Below, in pieces: positions 20,482 through 31,042 of a DNA stretch of 64,000 bases. Every line of letters starts with the position of its first letter. Within the stretch, counting starts at the first letter, position 1. The DNA is from Pseudomonadota bacterium. GTDB lineage: Bacteria > Pseudomonadota > Gammaproteobacteria > Steroidobacterales > Steroidobacteraceae. The notes beneath the pieces were generated by a model. That model ran no database searches. It was given only the letters and a program-made list of their open reading frames with translations, and was not told where the DNA came from. The DNA lies in contig JADJXW010000005.1 of the NCBI GenBank assembly GCA_016720075.1, forward strand, positions 62,001-126,000. Direction: 5' to 3'. Position numbers and translations under genes: made by a program.

Positions 20482-20925
20482 CTAGTGTTCGTGCGGACGC
20501 AGGCTGCGCGCCGCCTTGTCCATGATGGCATTGACGAACTTGTGGCCGTCGGTGGCGCCGAAGCGCCGCGCCAGCCCGACGGCCTCGCTGATGACCACGC
20601 GGAAGGGCACTTCGGGGTGGCTGGTGAGCTCGTGCAGGCCGATCAGCAGCGCCGCGTGCTCGACCGGATCAAGTTCCGCTGGGGTGCGGTCGCACCACTG
20701 GGCCAGCTGCGCATCGAGCGTCGCCGTCTGTTCGCAGACGCCACGCACCAGCGACTGGAAGAACTCGCGGTCGGCGCGCGGCGCCTCTTCCGCGCGATCG
20801 AAATCGAGCATGAGGTCCTGCCAGGGACCGGGGTTCAGCTGCCAGCCATACAGGCACTGCAGCGCCAGCTTGCGGGCCAGCACGCGCGCGGAGTTCGCGC
20901 GCGACGCGGACGTGGGCCGCGTCAT
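20482..20925 (-). CDS. nusB: Transcription antitermination factor NusB
   Basis: RNA-binding component of the rRNA antitermination complex that binds boxA with NusE. It has 147 residues, helical throughout, with ARKLALQCLYGWQLN near the start and the family C-terminal VVISEAVGLARRFGATDGHKFVNAIMD-like segment. The ATG at 20925 overlaps the ribH stop as ATGA, so translation is coupled to lumazine synthase, the usual ribH-nusB pair. Confidence 0.95.
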   Translation of the reverse strand: MTRPTSASRANSARVLARKLALQCLYGWQLNPGPWQDLMLDFDRAEEAPRADREFFQSLVRGVCEQTATLDAQLAQWCDRTPAELDPVEHAALLIGLHELTSHPEVPFRVVISEAVGLARRFGATDGHKFVNAIMDKAARSLRPHEH

Positions 20926-21434
20926 GGCGAATCGATGGCGGTGAGCACCAGCGCCATCTCCAGCGCCGCCTCCATCGCCTCGCCGCCCTTGTCCATCCTC
21001 GCCGGGCTCGCGCGTTCGACGGCCTGCTCCACGTTCTCGGTGGTCAGCACGCCGAAGATCACCGGCACGAGCGTGTCGCGGGCCGCATCGGCGATGCCAC
21101 GCGCGGCCTCGCCCGCCACGAAATCAAAATGCGCCGTGTCGCCGCGGATCACGCAGCCCAGCGCGATCACCGCATCGAAGCGCCCGGAGGCCGCCAGCTT
21201 GCGTGCGGCCAGCGGCAGCTCGAAGGCGCCGGGCACGCGCACCAGCAGCAGTGAATCCGGATCACCGCCCTGCCGCAGCCAGGCGGCCTGCGCGCCCACC
21301 ACCATGGCATCGACGATGTCGGCATTGAAGCGCGCGGCCACCAGCGCCACGCGCCGGCCGTGCGCGGCGGTGCCGCTCGCGCCCTCACGCGCCTGCAGGC
21401 GCAGCGCGCCGTCGATGACCTTGTAGTTCGGCAT
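20922..21434 (-). CDS. ribH: 6,7-dimethyl-8-ribityllumazine synthase
   Basis: Condenses 5-amino-6-ribitylaminouracil with 3,4-dihydroxy-2-butanone-4-phosphate to lumazine, forming icosahedral or pentameric shells. It has 170 residues from the ATG at 21434, 4 bases after the ribBX stop; a TTG at 21458 inside ribBX is less likely. Motifs include ARFNADIVDAMVVGA, VPGAFELPLAARKLA, IALGCVIRGDTAHFDFVAGEAARG (in short pieces) with the catalytic His in the HFDF block, and PVIFGVLTTENVEQA. It sits between ribBX and nusB. Confidence 0.95.
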   Translation of the reverse strand: MPNYKVIDGALRLQAREGASGTAAHGRRVALVAARFNADIVDAMVVGAQAAWLRQGGDPDSLLLVRVPGAFELPLAARKLAASGRFDAVIALGCVIRGDTAHFDFVAGEAARGIADAARDTLVPVIFGVLTTENVEQAVERASPARMDKGGEAMEAALEMALVLTAIDSP

Positions 21435-21438
21435 GGCG

Positions 21439-22582
21439 TCAGGGAGCGTCGTGACCAACGTACTCGGTCACTTCCAGGTCGAAGGCCGAGATGCCCTGGA
21501 AGTGCTTGGGCGCCGAGAGCACGCGCATGCGGCGCACGCCCAGGTCCTTGAGTATCTGCGCCCCGATGCCGTAGGTGCGCAGCACCGACTGCTGGCTGTC
21601 CTGCGGCGCGGGGTCGCGCCGGTCGAGGAACTGCACGGCATCGGCCAGCGCGCGCGGGGACTCCTGCTCGCGCAGGATGACCAGCACGCCACTGGGCTCG
21701 GTGGAAATGCGCTTCAGCGCATCGCGCAGCGTCCAGGCGCGCGCGCCACTGCGAACGCCTACCAGGTCGCGCAGCGTATCGGCCAGATGCACGCGCACCA
21801 GCGGCAAAGAAGATCCCGTCAGGCTGCCCTTGGTCAGCGCCATGTGCAGGTCGCGATGCACATGGTCTTCGTAAAGATGCAGCTGGAAATCGCCGAACTC
21901 GGTCTGCACGCGCCGCTCGGTGATGCGCTCGACGCTGCGCTCGGTGCGCAGGCGATAGCGGATCAGGTCGCGGATGGTGCCCATCCTGAGTCCGTGCAGC
22001 TTGGCGAAGGTCTCCAGCTGCGGACGGCGCGCCATGGTGCCGTCGTCGTTCATGATCTCGACGATCACCGCGGCGGGTTCTAGGCCCGCCAGGCGCGCCA
22101 GGTCGCAGCCCGCTTCGGTATGGCCGGCGCGGGTGAGCACGCCACCGGGTTGCGCCATCACCGGGAAGATGTGCCCGGGCTGGCGCAGGTGATCCGGGCG
22201 CGCCTGGCGCCACCGCCGTGCGCACGGTGTGCGCGCGGTCATAGGCCGAGATGCCCGTGGTGATGCCTTCGGCGGCCTCGATGGAAACGGTGAAGTTGGT
22301 GCGCCGCTCGCGGTCGGTGTCGCTGACCATCAGCGGCAGGCGCAGCTGTGTGCAGCGATCGCGCGTCAGCGTCAGGCAGATCAGGCCGCGACCGAAGCGG
22401 GCCATGAAGTTGATGTCCTCGGGCCGCACGCACTGCGCGGCCATGAGCAGATCCCCTTCGTTCTCGCGATCCTCGTCGTCGACGACCACCACCATCTTGC
22501 CGGCGGCCAGGTCGGCAAGGATGTCTTCTATGCGGTCGAATACCGGCGCGGCGGATTCGACCAGGCGTGGCCCGGAACTCAT
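21439..22582 (-). CDS. ribB: RibBX-type 3,4-dihydroxy-2-butanone-4-phosphate synthase with dead GTP cyclohydrolase II domain (apparent frameshift near 22196-22206)
   Basis: The N-terminal DHBP synthase makes the four-carbon riboflavin precursor from ribulose-5-phosphate: VVVDDEDRENEGDLL, ICLTLTRDRC, TGISAYDRAHTVRTAVA and QPGGVLTRAGHTEAGCDLARL. The C-terminal domain has the GTP cyclohydrolase II fold length, but where the zinc cysteines and the RxEGR arginine should be it reads VRVHLADTLRDLVGV and LREQESPRALADA, so it should be inactive, as described for proteobacterial RibBX proteins. The halves of the DHBP domain are in different frames. Two missing bases in a GCGCGC stretch (or one extra base in GGG 22196-22198) restore about 381 residues. 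The start ATG at 22582 overlaps the ribE stop as ATGA. A separate ribA is expected elsewhere. Confidence 0.88.
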
Positions 22583-23190
22583 GGGCGCAAGTGTAGCAGT
22601 CCGCGCTCCACATACCGCGCCAGCTGGTCCACCTCCAGGTTCAGCCACTGCCCCAGCGCGAGGGACCGCAGGGCAGTCACTGCCACGGTATGGGGAATGA
22701 GGTTGACCGAAAAACGCCGCCCGTCGACGCTGTTGACCGTCAGGCTGACGCCATCCAGCCCCACCGAGCCCTTGGGGGCGAGATACCGGGCCAGCTCCGC
22801 GGGCACCTCCACCTCCACCCGCAGCGAGCGGGCATCGGCCTGCAGCCCGACCACCTGCGCCAGGCCATCGACATGGCCGGACATCAGGTGCCCGCCCAGG
22901 GGATCACCGGCCCTCAGGGCCGCCTCCAGGTTCACCTCGGCGCCTTCGGTCATCCGGCCCAGCGTGGTCAGCCGCAGCGTCTCGCGCGACACATCGGCGC
23001 TGAAGCGCTGCCCGTCGAAGGCGATGACGGTCAGGCATGCGCCGCTGACGGCAATGCTTTCGCCCAGGGCCAGTCGCCGCGCTTCGATGCGTGAGGCGAG
23101 CTCGCGCACGTCGAAGGTCAGGCGCAGATCGCCACCCAGCGGTTCGATCCGCGCCAGCGTGCCGGTGGCCTGGATGATGCCTGTGAACAT
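22579..23190 (-). CDS. ribE: Riboflavin synthase (alpha subunit type)
   Basis: Dismutates two lumazines to riboflavin. It has 203 residues with two tandem lumazine-binding barrels: the first starts MFTGIIQATGTL with SGACLTV and SADVSRETLR, and the second has GHLMSGHVDGLAQV and DGVSLTVNSVDGRRFSVNLIPHT. Start is the ATG at 23190, sharing one base with the ribD stop; its end overlaps ribBX by 4 bases. It is part of the continuous glyA-to-thiL transcription unit. No FMN riboswitch is present in front of any rib gene here. Confidence 0.95.
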   Translation of the reverse strand: MFTGIIQATGTLARIEPLGGDLRLTFDVRELASRIEARRLALGESIAVSGACLTVIAFDGQRFSADVSRETLRLTTLGRMTEGAEVNLEAALRAGDPLGGHLMSGHVDGLAQVVGLQADARSLRVEVEVPAELARYLAPKGSVGLDGVSLTVNSVDGRRFSVNLIPHTVAVTALRSLALGQWLNLEVDQLARYVERGLLHLRP

Positions 23191-24299
23191 CAGGATGCCT
23201 CTTTGCAGGGAACAGCGGTAATTCGCAGGTCATCGCCCACCGGGATGCACTCGGTGAACCTCAGTAGCGGTCGGGCATCGAGCTGCGCCAGCGCGGGCAG
23301 ATCCACCAGCGGGCGAGCATCGGGACCCAGCAGCGTCGGCGCCAGGTAGACCACCAGCTCGTCGAAGAGCATCTCGCGCACGAATGCGCCGGCCAGCGTG
23401 GCGCCGGCCTCCACCCACACTTCGTTGGCTTCGCGCTGGCCGAGCAGGTCCAGTACCGCGGCCAGATCCGGCCTGCCGACCCTTTCCGGCACCACCTGCA
23501 CCTCGACGCCCTTGCGCTGCAGCGCTTCACGCCGCTGCGCATCGCTTGTCGTCGCAGCGACCAGCACGTGTCCCTGCCGGTTGATGATGCGGGCCTCGGG
23601 TGGCGTGCGAAGTCTCGAATCAAGGACCACGCGCATCGGCTGGCGACGGCTCTCTTCGATGCGCACGTTCATCGCCGGATCATCGGCGAGCACGGTGCCG
23701 ATGCCGGTGAGCACCACCGAGCTGCGCGCGCGGTAATGCTGGACATCGGCGCGGGCCGCTTTCGATGTGATCCAGCGGCTCTCGCCCGAGGCCAGCGCGG
23801 TGCGCCCATCGAGGCTCGCGGCCACCTTCACTCGCACGAAGGGCCGGCCGGTGCGGCGGCGCCTGAGATATCCCGGATTGAGCTGTTCGGCTTCGGCAGC
23901 CATGAGCCCGGATTCGACAACGATGCCCTGTGCGCGCAGGCGCGCGGCGCCATTGCCGGCCACCGCGGGATTCGGATCATCGATGGTGTAGACCACGCGC
24001 GCGACGCCCGCCGCGATCAGCGCCAGGCTGCACGGCGGCGTTCGGCCATGGTGATCACAGGGCTCGAGCGTCACGAAAGCCGTGGCGCCTCGAGCCGCCG
24101 CGCCGGCCGCCGCCAGCGCTGCAGCCTCGGCGTGCGGCCCTCCGGCCCGCTCGTGCCAGCCCTCGCCCACGATCCTGCCGTCATTGACCAGCACGCAGCC
24201 GACGCGCGGATTCGGATCGGTGGTGTAAAGCCCGTGGCGAGCCAGCTCGAAGGCCCGCGCCATGTGCTGCCGGTCGGATTCGCTCCAGGCCATGGTCAC
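23190..24299 (-). CDS. ribD: Bifunctional pyrimidine deaminase/reductase RibD
   Basis: Performs the deamination and side-chain reduction steps of riboflavin synthesis. It has 369 residues. The N-terminal deaminase has the zinc site HAE (GGPHAEAAAL) and PCDHHGRTPPC. The C-terminal reductase carries VRVKVAASLDGRTALASGES, ITSKAARADVQHYRARSS, GIGTVLADDPAMNVR and LVVYLAPTLLG. I use the GTG at 24299, which makes a GTGA overlap with the nrdR stop; an ATG two codons further in is also possible. It directly precedes ribE. Confidence 0.95.
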   Translation of the reverse strand: MTMAWSESDRQHMARAFELARHGLYTTDPNPRVGCVLVNDGRIVGEGWHERAGGPHAEAAALAAAGAAARGATAFVTLEPCDHHGRTPPCSLALIAAGVARVVYTIDDPNPAVAGNGAARLRAQGIVVESGLMAAEAEQLNPGYLRRRRTGRPFVRVKVAASLDGRTALASGESRWITSKAARADVQHYRARSSVVLTGIGTVLADDPAMNVRIEESRRQPMRVVLDSRLRTPPEARIINRQGHVLVAATTSDAQRREALQRKGVEVQVVPERVGRPDLAAVLDLLGQREANEVWVEAGATLAGAFVREMLFDELVVYLAPTLLGPDARPLVDLPALAQLDARPLLRFTECIPVGDDLRITAVPCKEAS

Positions 24300-24826
24300 G
24301 ACTTGGTTCCCTTCTGCGCCTCGGCAGCCGCGCCCGGCAGCAGCGAGAGCTGGTCGCGGTTGGGCGCACGGCGGCGCTTGGTGCGCATGTGCTCGATCTC
24401 GTGCCGGAAGGCGTCGACGTCCTGGAAGCTGCGATACACCGAAGCGAAGCGCACATAGGCGACCTCATCAAGGTGATGCAGCTCTTCCATCACCAGTTCG
24501 CCCAGCACGCGGGATTCCACCTCGCGCTCGCCCATGCTGCGCAGCCGGTGACCGATGCGCGACACGGCGTCATCCACCGCCTCGCGCCCGACGGGGCGCT
24601 TTTCCAGCGCCTTCTCCATGCCGGAGCGCAGCTTGGCCTCATCGAAGGGAACGCGGCGCTTGTCGGACTTCACCACCAGCGGCATCACCAGCTCCGCCGA
24701 TTCGAAGGTGGTGAAGCGTTCGCCGCAGGAAAGGCACTCGCGGCGACGGCGGATCTGCATGCCCTCGCCTGCCAGCCGCGAGTCGGTAACCTTGGTCTCC
24801 TCGTGCCGGCAGAAGGGGCAGTGCAT
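24296..24826 (-). CDS. nrdR: Transcriptional repressor NrdR
   Basis: Zinc-ribbon/ATP-cone repressor of ribonucleotide reductase genes that senses ATP/dATP. It has 176 residues. The zinc ribbon is CPFC (residues 3-6) and CLSC near residue 31, followed by the ATP-cone VVKSDKRRVPFDEAKLRSGM. The conserved end FASVYRSFQDVDAF is present, then a short basic tail. Start is the ATG at 24826, 6 bases after the glyA stop. The nrdR-ribD order after glyA is frequent in gamma-proteobacteria. Confidence 0.96.
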   Translation of the reverse strand: MHCPFCRHEETKVTDSRLAGEGMQIRRRRECLSCGERFTTFESAELVMPLVVKSDKRRVPFDEAKLRSGMEKALEKRPVGREAVDDAVSRIGHRLRSMGEREVESRVLGELVMEELHHLDEVAYVRFASVYRSFQDVDAFRHEIEHMRTKRRRAPNRDQLSLLPGAAAEAQKGTKS

Positions 24827-24832
24827 CCGGCC

Positions 24833-26090
24833 TTACTTGCCGTACACCGGAAACTTCCGGCACAGCGCGGAGACTTCGCCCCGCACGCGCGTGACCACAT
24901 CGGCCGCGCCGTTGGCATCGATGATGTCGGCGATCCAGCCGGCCACCTGCGTCATTTCGGCTTCCTTGAAACCGCGCGTCGTGGACGCCGGCGAGCCGAT
25001 GCGCAGACCGCTGGTAACGGTGGGCGGCCGCGGATCGTTCGGCACGGCGTTCTTGTTCACGGTGATGTGCGCCTGGCCCAGCGCGGCATCGGCTTCCTTG
25101 CCCGTCATCTGCTTGTCGCTGAGGTCGAGCAGGAACAGGTGATTGTCGGTGCCGCCCGAGACCACCTTGTAGCCGCGCCGCTGGAAGGTGCTGGCCATCG
25201 CGCGCGCATTGCCGAGGATCTGCGCCTGGTAGTCCTTGAACTCCGGCTGCAGCGCCTCCTGGAAGGCCACGGCCTTGGCAGCGATGACATGCATCAGCGG
25301 GCCGCCCTGCGTGCCGGGGGAACACCAGCGAGTTGAGCTTCTTCGTGATCTCGTCATTGGCGCGCGCCAGGATGATGCCGCCGCGCGGGCCGCGCAGCGT
25401 CTTGTGCGTGGTGCTGGTGACCACGTCGGCGAACGGCAGCGGATTGGGCGAGAGACCGGCGGCCACCAGGCCCGCGATATGCGCCATGTCGACGGCGAGG
25501 TACGCGCCGACCTGGTCCGCGATGCGGCGGAAGCGCGCGTAGTCGAGGTGGCGCGAATACGCGGAGAAGCCGGCGATGATCATCTTCGGCTTCTCGGCGA
25601 GAGCCACCTGCTCCACCTGGTCATAGTCGATGCGGCCATCATCGGCGCGCAGGCCGTACTGCACGGAGCGGAAGATCTTGCCGGAGAAGTTCACCTTCGA
25701 GCCGTGCGTGAGATGGCCGCCATGGTCGAGGCTGAGGCCGAGGATGGTGTCGCCGGGATTCAGCAGCGCCATCCACGCCGCGGCATTGGCCTGGCTGCCC
25801 GAGTGCGGCTGCACGTTGGCGTAGTCGGCGCCGAACAGGCGCTTGACGCGGTCGATGGCCAACTGCTCCACCACATCGACGAATTCGCAGCCGCCGTAGT
25901 AGCGCTTGCCGGGATAACCTTCGGCGTACTTGTTGGTGAGCACCGATCCCTGCGCCTCGAGCACGCGCGGGCTGGCATAGTTTTCCGAGGCGATGAGCTC
26001 GATGTGGTCTTCCTGGCGCTGCCGCTCGCCGGCGATGGCGCGGGCGAGTTCCGGATCGAAGCGGTCGATGGTCATCGAGTCGGAATACAT
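24833..26090 (-). CDS. glyA: Serine hydroxymethyltransferase (apparent frameshift at 25316-25320)
   Basis: PLP enzyme interconverting serine and glycine while charging tetrahydrofolate with one-carbon units. The N-terminal two thirds (IELIASENYASPRVLEAQGS, YAEGYPGKRYYGGCE, HGGHLTHGSKVNFSG, the PLP-lysine motif TSTTHKTLRGPRGG) run in one frame to NSLVFP. GTQGGPLMHVIAAKA, NHLFLLDL and VNKNAVPNDPRPP follow in another frame. Five G at 25316-25320 (C on the coding strand) instead of four explains the break. Repaired length is 418 residues, as in E. coli (417). Start is the ATG at 26090. Every conserved block is intact on both sides, so a base-run error is the most likely cause. Confidence 0.9.
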
Positions 26091-26144
26091 GAATCGGGAG
26101 CCTCGCGTCCTATGGGGCGCATAGGGTACCCGAAAGGCGTTTTG

Positions 26145-27119
26145 CTACGACTGCAGCAACGCCTCGACCACCGCATTCCAGGCTGCGGCGAGGTTGCCGC
26201 GATCGTAGCCACCCCCGCCCAGCGCCAGCAGTCGCCCATGACCCAGCCGGTCGGCCAGCCCAGCCAGGGTCCGGGCAGCCAGGGCGTGGCTGGCGGCCGA
26301 AAGGCGCAGGTGCGCCAACGGATCGCCCGCCAGCCCATCGGCCCCGCACTGCAGGATGATGAACTGCGGCCGGTGGCGCTCGAGCAGCGAGATCACCTCC
26401 GGCCAGCGCGCGGCGAAGGCTTCGTCATCGGCACCCGGTGGCAGCGGAATATTGAGTTTCAGGCCCTGCCCGGCCGCCCGGCCGCACTCCTCGGCCTTGC
26501 CCGTGCCCGGATAGAGGTAGGTGCCATCCTCGTGCAGGTCCGCGAAGATCACATCGGCATCGGACTCGAAGGCATAGAACACGCCGTCGCCATGGTGCAC
26601 ATCGATGTCGACATAGGCGATCGGACCCACGCCGCGGGCGCGGAGCATTTCGATGAGCACACCGATGTCGTTGAAGATGCAGAAGCCGGCGGCGGCATCG
26701 CGCGCCGCGTGATGCAGGCCAGCGATGGGCACGAAAGCCCGATCGGCGCCGCCATCGAGCAGCGCCTCGGCCGCCGACAGCGTGGCGCCGACCACGCGGC
26801 TGGCCGCCTCGAAGCAGCCGCGATACGCCGGCGTGTCGCTGCCATCGAGGCTGCCCTGGCCGGTCACGGACTGCGCGCGCACGAATTCCACATGCCGCGC
26901 GGTGTGGAATCGCAGCAAGTCCGCATCGCTCGCCAGGCGGGAGGAGCCGGACAGGCAGCGCGCCGGCAGCCCGCGGGCCCGGAATTCGCGCACGAAGGCC
27001 GCGTGCCGGTCGGTGCCGAAGGGGTGGCCGTCGGGAAAGCCGTAGCTGCCGAGGGCCTCGTCGGCAATGACGAGCACGCGACGGTCGCGTTGATCCTGCG
27101 CTGTGGGCCCGGCGTCCAA
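26145..27119 (-). CDS. Histone deacetylase-family (AcuC/HDAC) metal-dependent deacetylase
   Basis: Arginase-fold zinc amidohydrolase expected to remove acyl groups from lysine or polyamines. Active-site parts are complete: GLHHAARDAAAGFCIFND (the two-His/Asp charge relay), the metal ligands in YVDIDVHHGDG, the third ligand Asp in CGADGLAGDP and the transition-state Tyr in LGGGGYDRGN. It has 324 residues if the TTG at 27119 is used; a GTG at 27077 gives 310 and a cleaner beginning (VLVIADEALGSYGF). It is divergent from ettA and upstream of glyA on the same strand, with 54 bases between. The real substrate cannot be told from sequence; acetyl-CoA synthetase, as for AcuC, or acetylpolyamines are possibilities. 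Confidence 0.88.
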   Translation of the reverse strand: MDAGPTAQDQRDRRVLVIADEALGSYGFPDGHPFGTDRHAAFVREFRARGLPARCLSGSSRLASDADLLRFHTARHVEFVRAQSVTGQGSLDGSDTPAYRGCFEAASRVVGATLSAAEALLDGGADRAFVPIAGLHHAARDAAAGFCIFNDIGVLIEMLRARGVGPIAYVDIDVHHGDGVFYAFESDADVIFADLHEDGTYLYPGTGKAEECGRAAGQGLKLNIPLPPGADDEAFAARWPEVISLLERHRPQFIILQCGADGLAGDPLAHLRLSAASHALAARTLAGLADRLGHGRLLALGGGGYDRGNLAAAWNAVVEALLQS

Positions 27120-27197
27120 TATGCATTTCAGACTATCACGGGCCCCGGCGCTTCGCGGATAATCGCAGGCTCACCCCGTGCATGAGAGTGCCTGCTG

Positions 27198-28871
<1,674 letters not shown>

Positions 28872-28894
28872 CAAGGCGCAAAGGACCGAAGCAG

Positions 28895-29182
28895 ATGCCC
28901 GCTTACATCGTTTTCATGCGCGACAGGATGAAAGACCCCGCGGAGTTCGAGAAATACATGGCCGCGGTGCCCGGCACGCTCGAGGGCCACCCCGTTCGCC
29001 CGCTGGCCATCTACGGCAAACTCGAGATGCTCGAGGGCGCGCCCATCGAGGGCGCCGTCATTGCCGAGTTCGAAAGCTACGAGGCGGCGCTGGCGTGGTA
29101 TCGCAGCCCCGCCTACCAGAAGGCCGTGCAGCACCGCTTCAAGGCCGGCGACTACCGGGTGTTCGTGCTGCAGGGATTGTAG
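28895..29182 (+). CDS. DUF1330-family ferredoxin-like protein
   Basis: A 95-residue dimeric-alpha-beta-barrel protein. The pattern AYIVFMRDRMKDPAEFEKY, then GAVIAEFESYEAALAWYRS and PAYQKAVQHR, is the DUF1330 signature. No catalytic role is established for the family. AAAGGA precedes the ATG at 28895 by 9 bases. It lies 23 bases after ettA and 4 bases before an MFS gene, so cotranscription is likely. Confidence 0.9.
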   Translation: MPAYIVFMRDRMKDPAEFEKYMAAVPGTLEGHPVRPLAIYGKLEMLEGAPIEGAVIAEFESYEAALAWYRSPAYQKAVQHRFKAGDYRVFVLQGL

Positions 29183-29186
29183 GGCC

Positions 29187-30398
29187 TTGTCCGCCACCGC
29201 CTGGAGTCCGTTTCGCCACGGAAGCTTCGCGCTGCTGTGGGGGGCCTCGCTGGTGTCCAACATCGGGAGCTGGATGCACGATATGGCGGCCGCGTGGTTC
29301 ATGACCACGCTCGCTCCTACACCGATCATGGTCGCGCTGGTGCAGTCGGCCGGCACCCTGCCGGTGTGCCTGCTCGCACTGCCCGCAGGAACCCTGGCTG
29401 ATCGCATGGACAAGCGACGCCTGTTGCTGGTGGTGCAGGTCATCATGCTGTTGCTGGCGAGCACACTGGGTTTGCTGGTGTTGAACGGCCTGGCCCAGGC
29501 AGGAATGCTGCTGGCCATCACGTTCGCCATGGGCATCTGCGTGGCGGTGATGTCTCCGACCTGGCAGTCCATCATTCCGCGACTGGTACCGCCGCAGGAC
29601 CTGCAGCCGGCCGTAGCCCTGCACGCGGTGGGCATCAACATCAGCCGCGCGATCGGCCCGGCGTTGGGCGGGGTCATCATCGTGGCGATGGGCATTGCCT
29701 GGCCCTTCCTGATCAACGCCGCAAGCTTCGTCGCGGTGATCGTCGCTTTGTGGCTGTGGCGACCTCCCCCGGCGGCAACGCCCCGCAATCCTTCATCCTT
29801 CATTGCCTCGATGCGTGAGGGGTTGAGTCACGCCGGCAAGAACCAGACGCTGAAGGACACCCTCGTGCGATCGGTGCTGTTCTACACCTTCGGCAGCGCC
29901 TACTGGGCCCTGCTGCCGCTGGTCGCGCGCGAGCAGCTGCACGGCGGGCCCAGTCTGTTCGGGGTGCTCACCGGCTGCATCGGCGCGGGCGCCGTCTTCG
30001 GCGCCCTGCTGCTGCCGGCGCTGCGTCGCCGCCACGGACTTGATCGGGTGCTGGTGGTGGGCATCCTGGGCACGGCGGCGAGCCTGTGCGGGTTCGCGCT
30101 TTTCGAAGCGCCCGTTCTCGGCATGCTCACGTCCCTGCTGGCCGGAGCATCCTGGATCGCCGGACTGTCTTCCCTGAATGTCGCGGCGCAGCTGGCTGTG
30201 CCGGACTGGGTGCGCGCCCGCGGCATGGCGCTCTACACCACGACCCTGTACGGGAGCCTCGCGGTAGGAAGCATGGTTTGGGGACAGGTGGCAACCTATC
30301 TGTCGCTAGGACCCACACTGCTGATCGCCGCCGCCGGCGCCGTCGGCGGCCTCGCGCTTGGTCGCCGCCGCCGCCTGCAGGTCACCCGACCCGCCTGA
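29187..30398 (+). CDS. MFS transporter, transmembrane-secretion-effector (EntS-like) type
   Basis: Twelve-helix major facilitator of 403 residues from the TTG at 29187, which has AGGG a few bases upstream and gives the family-typical beginning WSPFRHGSFALLWGASLVSNIGSWM. The A-motif-like loop LADRMDKRRLLL follows helices 2-3, and a central cytoplasmic loop with SMREGLSHAGKNQTLKDTLVRS separates the halves. This resembles the MFS_3/EntS branch, whose members export siderophores or small molecules. No siderophore genes are nearby, so the substrate is unknown. It follows the DUF1330 gene by 4 bases. Confidence 0.85.
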   Translation: MSATAWSPFRHGSFALLWGASLVSNIGSWMHDMAAAWFMTTLAPTPIMVALVQSAGTLPVCLLALPAGTLADRMDKRRLLLVVQVIMLLLASTLGLLVLNGLAQAGMLLAITFAMGICVAVMSPTWQSIIPRLVPPQDLQPAVALHAVGINISRAIGPALGGVIIVAMGIAWPFLINAASFVAVIVALWLWRPPPAATPRNPSSFIASMREGLSHAGKNQTLKDTLVRSVLFYTFGSAYWALLPLVAREQLHGGPSLFGVLTGCIGAGAVFGALLLPALRRRHGLDRVLVVGILGTAASLCGFALFEAPVLGMLTSLLAGASWIAGLSSLNVAAQLAVPDWVRARGMALYTTTLYGSLAVGSMVWGQVATYLSLGPTLLIAAAGAVGGLALGRRRRLQVTRPA

Positions 30399-30448
30399 TT
30401 CCAGGGCATTCGCAAGCCCGACACCCGTGCGCCGGAGTGCGGCATCGC

Positions 30449-30480
30449 TTCACATCTGAATATTTCATACATAAAATACT
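30449..30480 (+). promoter_or_regulatory. Sigma-70 promoter with overlapping MarR-type palindrome for the emr operon
   Basis: The -35 TTCACA (30449-30454) and -10 TAAAAT (30472-30477) are separated by exactly 17 bases; each differs from consensus at one position. An imperfect palindrome AATATTTCAT-AC-ATAAAATACT (30459-30480, 8 of 10 pairs) covers the spacer and the -10. In an otherwise GC-rich window this AT-rich block stands out. It lies just upstream of a MarR/EmrR-like gene, suggesting autorepression of regulator and pump. The transcription start would be near 30484. Confidence 0.65.
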
Positions 30481-30509
30481 CCGACAGCTGGACCACCCGG
30501 ACCCTCCCC

Positions 30510-31042
30510 TTGCCCGCATCGCAACTGCCCCACGTCGCCGCCAACCTGCGCGGCATCGCGCGCCGCGTCCCGCAGCTGCCGCTGACCGAGATGATGATCT
30601 GCCGCGTCGCGGTCATCCTGGGGCGCGACCTGCACGCGAGCCTTGACCGGGTGCTGCGACCCCATGGCCTGGCCGAACCCGAATACCGGGTGCTGGTCGC
30701 GCTGTACGCGCGCGGCGGCTCGGCCTGCCCGCGCGACCTGTGCGGCGCGCTGGCGCAGAGCCCGGCCAATCTCACCCGCATCTGCGACACGCTGGTGCGC
30801 CGCGGCTATGTCTCTCGCACCCCGGATGCAAGCGACCGGCGACGCATGCAGCTCACGCTGCGCGCCAGTGGGCAGAAGCTGCTGGACAAGCTCATCCCGG
30901 CCATGAGCGCCCGCGTGCAGGACGCCTTCGTGGGCATCAGCGCAGCGGAAAAAAACGCCTGCTGGCCAGCCTCACGCGGCTGCTGCAGGGCCTCGACACG
31001 CTGCACACCCCGGGGGCGGGCAAGAACGCCCGCGCCGCATGA
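30510..31042 (+). CDS. MarR/EmrR-like transcriptional regulator (apparent frameshift in A run 30949-30955)
   Basis: Winged-helix dimeric repressor, probably ligand-relieved, controlling the pump genes that follow. LTEMMICRVAVILGRDLHASLD, the recognition helix region GALAQSPANLTRICDTLVRRG, and the wing DASDRRRMQLTLRASG fit EmrR/MprA. A TTG at 30510 gives an N-terminal extension of EmrR length; an ATG at 30591 is possible. After AAEK the frame breaks: eight A rather than seven at 30949-30955 gives EKKRLLASLTRLLQGLDTL and 177 residues, ending at 31042. That end overlaps the next ATG as ATGA, which independently supports the repaired frame. Without the repair the frame runs on in antisense-like sequence over the next gene. 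Confidence 0.85.

Noticed and set aside
19484..24299. Possible FMN or TPP riboswitch controlling rib genes or thiL
   Set aside because: Genes overlap or nearly abut from glyA to thiL, leaving no room, and no RFN or thi-box core was seen.
25236..27185. Open frame crossing glyA and the deacetylase gene on the opposite strand
   Set aside because: It spans two well-defined genes and has no recognisable protein features.
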